Below are positions 52,777-64,000 of a stretch of DNA of 64,000 bases, one piece after another. Each line of letters begins with the position of its first letter. Within the stretch, counting starts at the first letter, position 1. The position numbers and the translations under genes were made by a program. The notes beneath the pieces were generated by a model. That model had not been told where the DNA came from. It did not search any database and was given only the letters and a program-made list of their open reading frames with translations. Origin of the DNA: Paenibacillus sp. L3-i20 (lineage in GTDB: Bacteria > Bacillota > Bacilli > Paenibacillales > Paenibacillaceae); the NCBI RefSeq assembly GCF_022180385.2, contig NZ_BQME02000001.1:1448475-1512474 (forward strand). The letters run 5' to 3'.

Positions 52777-52865
52777 TGGAGGAGAGAGTGGGACTCGAAC
52801 CCACGTGGGCTTGCACCCTAACGGTTTTCAAGACCGTCCCGTTATGACCGCTTCGGTATCTCTCC
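52777..52865 (-). tRNA. tRNA-Ser (anticodon TGA)
   Basis: 89 nt including encoded CCA. Acceptor GGAGAGA/TCTCTCC, anticodon stem ACGGT/ACCGT with loop CTTGAAA (UGA, reads UCA/UCG), a long class II variable arm (AGGGTGCAAGCCCACG region) and T-arm GTGGG-TTCGAGT-CCCAC. Just downstream of serS, as in B. subtilis. Confidence 0.96.
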
Positions 52866-52993
52866 ACATCAATGTTTCATAACAGAAATTATTGTATCAC
52901 AGATCAATTCAAATAATCAAGCCTTTTTTGATCTGTGATACAAAAAAATTTTTAAAAGCAGTTAATCAGATATTCCGTGTTAACGCACAAGAC

Positions 52994-54310
<1,317 letters not shown>

Positions 54311-54332
54311 TTATGTTTATTGTTTTCTTCCT

Positions 54333-54932
54333 TTAAGCTTTCGCAGCTGCCGCTTCTTTAACCATGTCTAAGAAATAAGCATGTAAACGGTAATCATCTG
54401 TAAGTTCCGGATGATAAGAAGCTGCAAGAAGTGTTCCTTGTCTAGCTGTTACAATCTCACCCTTATACGTGGATAAAACATCAACATTTACACCTACTGA
54501 TTTGATAAGAGGTGCACGAATGAATACAGCACGTATAGGCTCATTAATTCCTTTTACATCCAAATCCGTCTCAAAGCTCTCACGTTGACGACCGAATGCA
54601 TTACGCGCAACTGTCATATCCATTAACTGAAGATGAGTATCCTCTTGTCCTTCGATTCCTTTAGCAAGAACAATAAGTCCTGCACATGTGCCGAACAAAG
54701 GTTTACCTTGCGCTGAGAAAGCTCTAATGGCGTCCATGAAACCGTATTTCCTCATAAGCTTACCGATAGTCGTGCTCTCTCCACCAGGGATTACAAGACC
54801 GTTCAGCTCGTCCAATTGTTCAACTCGTTTAACGGCGACCGCTTCCGCGCCCGCCGCCTCTAAGCTACGTATATGCTCTGCTACAGCGCCTTGAAGCGCA
54901 AGTACACCAATTTTCATCGTTTTACTCGCCAT
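54333..54932 (-). CDS. pdxT: Pyridoxal 5'-phosphate synthase glutaminase subunit
   Basis: 199-aa class I glutaminase that supplies ammonia to PdxS. Catalytic Cys in FGTCAGLIVLAKG and His-Glu in ASYHPELTDD, with VLALQGAVAEH and IPGGESTTIGKLM. Start uncertain: ATG 54932 has AAAGG immediately before it (too close) and GGGGAGG farther away; ATG five codons later gives the family's common MKIGVLALQG start. Directly downstream of pdxS. Confidence 0.96.
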   Translation of the reverse strand: MASKTMKIGVLALQGAVAEHIRSLEAAGAEAVAVKRVEQLDELNGLVIPGGESTTIGKLMRKYGFMDAIRAFSAQGKPLFGTCAGLIVLAKGIEGQEDTHLQLMDMTVARNAFGRQRESFETDLDVKGINEPIRAVFIRAPLIKSVGVNVDVLSTYKGEIVTARQGTLLAASYHPELTDDYRLHAYFLDMVKEAAAAKA

Positions 54933-54983
54933 CCTTTAAAGGGCCGGCCTCCCCTATTGGTTCGACCGGCTCCTGCTTCATTC

Positions 54984-55865
54984 TTATATTCCGCGATCTT
55001 GCATACGCTCAGATGCATTTAGCTTCGAAATTTCGATGCCTTTCATCGGCGCACCAAGGTTTTTCGAAACTTCAGCAATTAGCTTGTAATCTTGATAATG
55101 AGTTGTTGCTTCAACAATAGCACGAGCAAACTTCTCAGGGCTGTCGGATTTAAAAATACCAGAACCAACGAATACACCATCCGCTCCAAGGTGCATCATA
55201 AGAGCAGCATCAGAAGGAGTAGCTACACCGCCTGCTGCGAAGTTAACAACTGGCAGCTTGCCAGTTTCATGTACGTTAAGCAATAGATCATAGGCAACAC
55301 CTAGAAGCTTCGCTTCATGATAAAGCTCGTCCTTCGACAAGTTTTGAATTTTACGAATTTGACCATTGATTAGACGAAGATGGCGTACCGCTTCAACGAT
55401 ATTGCCTGTTCCAGGCTCGCCTTTAGTACGAAGCATTGCTGCGCCTTCTTGAATACGACGAAGCGCCTCTCCTAGATCCTTCGCGCCACATACAAACGGT
55501 ATAGTGAAATCATGCTTGCTAATATGGAAAACTTCATCCGCAGGAGTCAATACTTCGCTCTCATCGATGTAGTCTACGCCCATAGATTCCAAAACTTTAG
55601 CTTCTACAAAATGGCCGATACGAGCTTTTGCCATAACCGGAATAGATACAACCTTCATAACTTCTTCTACGATTGTTGGATCAGCCATACGGGCAACTCC
55701 GCCAGCTGCGCGAATATCAGAAGGCACACGCTCAAGTGCCATAACTGCTGTTGCACCTGCTGCTTCCGCTACCTTAGCTTGCTCGGCGTTCATTACGTCC
55801 ATAATAACGCCGCCTTTTTGCATTTCTGCCATACCACGTTTTACGCGCGAAGTACCTGTTTCCAT
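54984..55865 (-). CDS. pdxS: Pyridoxal 5'-phosphate synthase lyase subunit
   Basis: 293-aa TIM-barrel synthase that builds PLP from ribose-5-phosphate, glyceraldehyde-3-phosphate and ammonia. Strongly conserved blocks: [60 protein letters not shown] and [17 protein letters not shown] 55865 has AGGAGGA upstream; 21 extra in-frame codons earlier are not conserved. pdxT follows. Confidence 0.97.
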   Translation of the reverse strand: METGTSRVKRGMAEMQKGGVIMDVMNAEQAKVAEAAGATAVMALERVPSDIRAAGGVARMADPTIVEEVMKVVSIPVMAKARIGHFVEAKVLESMGVDYIDESEVLTPADEVFHISKHDFTIPFVCGAKDLGEALRRIQEGAAMLRTKGEPGTGNIVEAVRHLRLINGQIRKIQNLSKDELYHEAKLLGVAYDLLLNVHETGKLPVVNFAAGGVATPSDAALMMHLGADGVFVGSGIFKSDSPEKFARAIVEATTHYQDYKLIAEVSKNLGAPMKGIEISKLNASERMQDRGI

Positions 55866-55987
55866 CTGTCTTTTCCTCCTATTTATTATCCCTAAGAATA
55901 TATAATATACCGCAGTAGTTCTATCCATTGATTTTACAGGAATGACGGTTAATCGACAACCCTATATTTCCTTGTAAGCCACTCGGA

Positions 55988-57286
55988 TTAGAACAAATCC
56001 ATAATGCTATTGAATAAGTTCGAGAAGAAATCTCCAATTGCACGGAAAAACAGTCGGAACCAACTTGCCTTCTCAGCTTTATCTGCTGTAACTAGGTTTA
56101 CCGTATACGTCAAATCTTTACCTGTAGCTTCATCTGAATACTTGTACGTTACAGTACCAACCTTCTGACCAGCGGCGATAGGAGCAACTAACTCTTTCTC
56201 CGGAATTAACTCAAAACTAGACATTTCTATCTTAGCCTCTACGCCCTTCTTAATCATGAACGTAATATCTTTGTCTGTTACGACAGGAATTGTCTTCTTT
56301 TTACCTTTTTTTATCTTTACCTTTTCCACTGTTTTCACAACGGATTTTGGAGGAAGGACAGTTTTTTTCTCAAAAGTTGAATAAGCATAATTATAAAGTT
56401 TAGCAGTTTCATAGAAACGTGTACTCTTTGTGCTTGCATCCATAACAACGCTAATATAGCGAATGTCACCTTTCTTAACTGTTCCAGTAAAGTTATAGCC
56501 TGCTTCTTCAATAAAACCTGTCTTCATACCATCTACGCCTTCATAAGCTAAGTGTTTAAGACCTTCCTGGTTTACATTTGACCCAAGCATATAATTGAAG
56601 TTAATCATCGGATGCTTGTCACGCTCACGGAATTTATATTGCTGAATTTTCGAGAACTCCAAAAACTCTGGATAGTCTCGCAAAATAATTTGTGACAACT
56701 TCGCCATATCAGCAGCTGACATAACCGTAGTTTTTTCAAACCCTGTCACACTAGTAAATACAGCCGTTTTCAGTCCAAGCTCATCAGCTGTTTGATTCAT
56801 TTTTTCTACAAAAACTTCGATGCTTCCAGATACTGCATACGCAAGCGCCTTTGTAGCATCATTTGCCGAACCTACTGCCATAGCTATATATAAATCTTTA
56901 ACCGAATGCTGATCGCCTGCAGCCAAATATATTTGCGATTCGGATCGATCCGTATTCGCTGCCTCTGGACTTACTGTGACCATTTGTTCCCACGTCATAC
57001 GACCGCTTTTAATTTCCTTCAGAACAATATACTCCGTCATCAGCTTCGTCATACTTGCGATCGGCAAAGGCTCATCCGGATTGACCTCGAATAATACCTG
57101 ACCCGACTCCGCTTCGATTAAAATCGCTGATTTCACTTGTAACCCAAGTGAATTTTCCGTACTGGGTCTTTTGTTATAACCTACCGCTAATGCATTCGTC
57201 GCACCCAGTGACATTACAGCCACACAAAGCGCTAAACTAGCCGCAATGATCGACAATAACCGAACCGGCCTTCCCATTACTTTCAC
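55988..57286 (-). CDS. dacA: D-alanyl-D-alanine carboxypeptidase (PBP5 type)
   Basis: About 432-aa exported low-molecular-weight penicillin-binding protein that trims the terminal D-Ala of wall peptides. Signal peptide ending NALA, SxxK in IASMTKLMTEY, the second motif SANDATKAL and KTG in DGMKTGF. A C-terminal PBP5-C domain and an amphipathic membrane anchor (SWFRLFFRAIGDFFSNLF) follow. Start uncertain: GTG 57286 (GAGGG) gives the cleanest signal peptide; ATG 57319 (GGAG) adds 11 residues. Position between guaB and pdxS matches B. subtilis. Confidence 0.96.
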   Translation of the reverse strand: MKVMGRPVRLLSIIAASLALCVAVMSLGATNALAVGYNKRPSTENSLGLQVKSAILIEAESGQVLFEVNPDEPLPIASMTKLMTEYIVLKEIKSGRMTWEQMVTVSPEAANTDRSESQIYLAAGDQHSVKDLYIAMAVGSANDATKALAYAVSGSIEVFVEKMNQTADELGLKTAVFTSVTGFEKTTVMSAADMAKLSQIILRDYPEFLEFSKIQQYKFRERDKHPMINFNYMLGSNVNQEGLKHLAYEGVDGMKTGFIEEAGYNFTGTVKKGDIRYISVVMDASTKSTRFYETAKLYNYAYSTFEKKTVLPPKSVVKTVEKVKIKKGKKKTIPVVTDKDITFMIKKGVEAKIEMSSFELIPEKELVAPIAAGQKVGTVTYKYSDEATGKDLTYTVNLVTADKAEKASWFRLFFRAIGDFFSNLFNSIMDLF

Positions 57287-57469
57287 TGTCGTTCCCTCTT
57301 TTCCCATTGATTTTCTCATCCAATTTCTCCAACATAATTGTAACATAGGAGAACACCACAATTAAACCTCTTTCGCCAGTTGGCGTCACAGACATTGCAG
57401 GATATACATATTCCAAGTCATAGAGATAGCAATATGCACACACTCCAAGTCAAATAGTGCACTTTTGCA

Positions 57470-57521
57470 AAATAAAACAGACAGAGCATCCCTTAAGTGG
57501 CATGTCCCTGTCTGTTTGTTA
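57470..57521 (-). terminator. guaB terminator
   Basis: Minus strand AAACAGACAG.GACAT ... ATGCTCTGTCTGTTTTATTTT. Confidence 0.8.
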
Positions 57522-57539
57522 TACCGATAATTCGGCTAA

Positions 57540-59214
<1,675 letters not shown>

Positions 59215-60285
59215 CTAAATATGATTAGAATGCGATAATTGCTTGCATGTGCGGTAACTAATAAAGAACGATGTTAATGCTCCGATTCCTGCTCTTATAA
59301 TCGATATTTCTTCATTAATATCATTTACTTGGAGCAAACGCCCTATTCCTGATGGTTCAATTGTTAATTCGTAAGTACCATCATTCCACGATGCATGCTC
59401 ATCTTTTACTTCGAGGATGAAGGAATCTGAATAAAAGCTCTCCTGAAAAGTAAAATTATGTATAAACGCTTGCATGTCAACTATTCTAGCCATACAATAA
59501 GGAATAATTTCTTGTTTAATGCTCGGTTCTGGCAGCATATCCGGCAACCTATCATCGATAGGTGCATCTAAAGAAACGTGATCAATCATCGAATTATGTT
59601 GTGCGATAAAAGTCCAGAGTGCCGCTCTGGCTTCCTCACTTAAATGAAACATTTCATGAATAATGAACTCATTATTCTTCACTCCGTATATGACATAGCC
59701 TTGCCCTTTACCAGCAGCATCAGAGTATAGCGCAACTTGTCCTTGTTTACGCTTCGATATTCTTCGTTCCCACCATAAATCCGTACGAACTAACATGTCA
59801 TTGTATCCCTTTGCAAATTCATCGTAGACTGATTTAATTTCTGTATAGCTGTTTTACGCTCTATTTTTCCAGTAAAGGTTGGTTTTTTCGGTAATTGTGA
59901 CTTTGTCAGTTTGTATTGCTTGTATTCGATATAAGTTTCCCAACCAAATTTACGATAAAAACCAAATGCGAATGGATGTAGGAATGATTATGTCTGTCCT
60001 TTTACCTTCATCTCTTGAAGGCTATGTACCAACAACATACCAACTAAACCTTGCCTCCGATATCCGGTCAAGTTGCAACTCCTGCTACACCACCCATTGC
60101 AAAAGACTTTCCAGCAATATAAGTTCGCAAATCCAGTACTGTTGCTTGAGCTGCAAGTTTATTATCAATGATGACAGCCCCATCGATCTGCTGGCTTTTT
60201 CTGAAAATTATCCTTTATTCCCTCAATTTCTTCCACTGATCGCTTCAATTAAAAGCAAACTGAGATAATTTAAACGTCTCCTCAA
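59215..60285 (-). pseudogene. Decayed Eis-type GNAT N-acetyltransferase
   Basis: Minus-strand fragments line up as one broken gene: VEEIEGIKDNFQKKPADRWG, then in another frame AVIIDNKLAAQATVLDL up to GVAGVAT, then a stop and shift to YRRQGLVGMLLVHSLQEMK (the acetyl-CoA loop), another stop/shift to FGFYRKFGWETYIEYKQYKL, and a last shift to YDEFAKGYNDMLVRTDLWW, which runs on to 59215 as the C-terminal sterol-carrier-like domain. At least four lesions, so no functional protein. A 193-aa frame (59215-59796) survives. Family: Eis-like two-domain acetyltransferases. Confidence 0.82.
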
Positions 60286-60460
60286 TCTATCCAAGCCTAA
60301 GCGTTCAATGCGCACTTCTTCCGGTAGAAGATAACCTCCTCCGGTAAAATAAATATACCCATTACCATATCATGTAATTATTTGGATCGCAATTAGCTCG
60401 TTAGAAGTGCATAACAATACAGCGTGACCATAAGAAGTAGTTATAAGAGTAAAAGAAGAA
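60286..60460. other. A/T-rich spacer
   Basis: No gene or RNA recognised. Confidence 0.4.
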
Positions 60461-60620
60461 TAAATATATTCAGTAGTACATCTTTAAACGAAAGATAAAC
60501 TAGTACGTATTTAGTAGTAAATGTTAAAACAACAATAAGCTGGTACACATATAATAATCGATGTTTAAATTACAGATAAGTTAATATATTTTTAATAATT
60601 CATGTTTGAATTGATATTCA
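60461..60620. repeat. 40-bp degenerate tandem repeat, four units
   Basis: Units start at 60461, 60501, 60541 and 60581 with an exact 40-base period. Shared positions include TA.TA.AT near the start, AGTAGTA or ATAATAAT in the middle and GTTTAAA/GATAA towards the end. Identity between neighbouring units is moderate. A/T-rich; no coding potential. Confidence 0.55.
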
Positions 60621-60814
60621 TTATTTTTTTAGATGATCACTCTAGTTTAACTGTCAGTATATCTTTAGCAATTCAAGCTTGATTGATTGTTGGATCTTAT
60701 ATTTCATAAATTATTGATTGTTTATGTTTAATTTTTATTACTTGGCTACATCCATTTGCTACTGGAAGATTATAAGACTAGCTCCCAATCTAAGTCGATA
60801 TCTAACTTATTTGT

Positions 60815-60970
60815 GCTTGGCGACGTCCATTCCGCACCGGATGAATCACCTTCTTGAGCAACATCGCGGTCGGCATCTAACCCTTCCTCTAAAAACCGAG
60901 TATGCTTCACTGCCTTACATCGATCAAAGGGTTAGATACTCTCCCAGTAAGGGAGAGGCACGTCGCCAAA
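60815..60970 (-). ncRNA. 5S-like structured element, copy A
   Basis: A perfect 10-bp closing stem joins TTGGCGACGT (60817-60826) and ACGTCGCCAA (60960-60969); its outer sequence equals the 3' end of the local 5S gene. Inside are a 9-bp stem ATCTAACCC/GGGTTAGAT (60875, 60929) and a CTCTCCC-AGTAA-GGGAGAG hairpin (60939-60957). The interior differs from 5S, so this is a 5S-derived or 5S-like RNA, not a simple 5S copy. Confidence 0.55.
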
Positions 60971-61008
60971 AGGACCTCGCATAGGACAAAACCTATGCGA
61001 GGTCCTTT
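60969..61008. terminator. Perfect 17-bp hairpin between the 5S-like copies
   Basis: AAAGGACCTCGCATAGG / CCTATGCGAGGTCCTTT with a 6-base loop. On minus it runs into TTTTGG; terminator-like on either strand. Confidence 0.65.
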
Positions 61009-61014
61009 AACGCA

Positions 61015-61047
61015 CAAAAAAACTACCGCATTCATCTGCGGTAGTTT
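61015..61047 (-). terminator. Terminator after 5S-like copy B
   Basis: Minus strand ACTACCGCA-GATGAA-TGCGGTAGT followed by TTTTTT. Confidence 0.85.
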
Positions 61048-61053
61048 ATTCGT

Positions 61054-61213
61054 GCTTGGCGACGTCCATACCGCACCGGATGAAACACCTTCTTGAGCTA
61101 CATCACGGTCGGCGTCTGAACCTTCCCTTCCACTAAGGCCGGGCAAACATCCTTGTATGGCTTCGATACAAAGGTTTAGACACTCTCCCAGTGGGAGAGG
61201 AAAGTCTCCAATC
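61054..61213 (-). ncRNA. 5S-like structured element, copy B
   Basis: Related to copy A over its whole length (about three quarters of positions by eye). It keeps the 16-base 5S 3' end, the CTCTCCC/GGGAGAG hairpin (61183-61199) and the long-range stem (61114-61124 with 61171-61181) with changed but still mostly pairing bases. The closing stem has two mismatches. Followed by its own terminator. Confidence 0.55.
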
Positions 61214-61218
61214 ACAAC

Positions 61219-61250
61219 AAAAAACCGACCACATATAAATGTGATCGGTC
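61219..61250 (-). terminator. rRNA operon terminator after 5S
   Basis: Minus strand CCGATCACAT-TTAT-ATGTGGTCGG followed by TTTTTT. Confidence 0.88.
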
Positions 61251-61256
61251 ATTCGT

Positions 61257-61373
61257 GCTTGGCGACGTCCTACTCTCCCAGGACCCTGCGGTCCAAGTAC
61301 CATCGGCGCTGAAGGGCTTAACGGTCGTGTTCGATATGGGAACGCGTGGTTCCCCTTCGCCATCGCCACCAAA
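61257..61373 (-). rRNA. rrf: 5S ribosomal RNA
   Basis: 117 nt. Begins TTTGGTGGCGATGGCG, contains GTTCCCATATCGAACACGA and CTTCAGCGCCGATGGTA, and ends GGACGTCGCCAAGC, all standard for Bacillales 5S. Confidence 0.96.
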
Positions 61374-61501
61374 CGTGACATTTGCTCGTGGCAAACATCT
61401 CATCCAAAGCGTGTTTGCGCCCTGAAAACTGGATACGAAAGAATAGCTTGAGTTACTTTAGCTGTTTGCTTATAAGTTGTATGACCTATATAAGCGTATT
61501 A

Positions 61502-64000
<2,499 letters not shown>

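Overview
The window looks like an oriC-proximal stretch of the chromosome of an endospore-forming, flagellated Firmicute, most likely a Paenibacillaceae member (Paenibacillus/Cohnella type). Evidence: spoIIR with a sigma-F-type promoter, an sspP spore-protein gene, a Spo0E-like phosphatase, motAB, SLH-domain surface proteins, a glutaminyl-tRNA synthetase (absent from Bacillus subtilis but known in Paenibacillus), AAGGAGG-type ribosome binding sites with many GTG/TTG starts, and the order rRNA - guaB - dacA - pdxS - pdxT - serS - tRNA-Ser ... tadA, which mirrors the B. subtilis segment just right of gyrA. The right edge is therefore probably the origin-facing side. oriC itself is not here.

Layout. 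1-5.9 kb (minus): glyA (cut by the left edge), ywlG, rpiB behind a ZTP riboswitch with terminator, then ywlE, mntP, ywlC and spoIIR. 6.0-7.4 kb (plus): an ECF41 sigma factor with its carboxymuconolactone-decarboxylase partner. 7.7-11.3 kb (minus): prmC, prfA and ychF, with a DnaA-box cluster between prfA and ychF. 11.5-17.6 kb: a 47-aa peptide gene, a three-gene sugar ABC importer driven by a promoter with four phased 22-bp repeats, and a YcdB/SLH protein. 17.8-22.2 kb: trxA, an Rrf2 regulator with a visible autoregulatory operator, and a 1026-aa acyltransferase/FAD-oxidoreductase fusion. 22.3-31.3 kb: hisC, vanZ-like, a MobA-GNAT fusion, glnS, a c-di-AMP riboswitch with an NlpC/P60 hydrolase, MFS, GNAT, and an EAL protein. 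31.4-37.4 kb: motAB, rluF, an NAD(P)-binding protein, a PAS histidine kinase, tadA (behind a second DnaA-box cluster) and a Spo0E-like gene.

37.6-44.2 kb (plus) is the most interesting block: a probable operon of ATP-grasp D-Asp-ligase-like enzyme, divergent MurE-like ligase, AsnB-type amidotransferase, membrane-anchored C39-like thiol peptidase and Asp/Glu racemase. Together these have the parts needed to make, attach, amidate and trim a D-Asp/D-Asn-containing wall peptide or another gamma/beta-linked peptide in a lineage normally regarded as meso-DAP type. This function is inference.

44.2-52.6 kb holds a large SLH protein with a Pro-Thr linker, a tRNA-Arg with an extra acceptor-stem base, a PadR/HAAS-SEDS pair, a DUF4870 gene with an in-frame stop, two lipoproteins, sspP and two small conserved-looking genes. 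52.7-59.0 kb is tRNA-Ser(UGA), serS, pdxT, pdxS, dacA and guaB. 59.2-60.3 kb is a decayed Eis-type acetyltransferase. 60.4-64 kb has a 40-bp degenerate tandem repeat, two 5S-like structured elements with terminators, 5S rRNA and most of 23S rRNA (minus, cut by the right edge).
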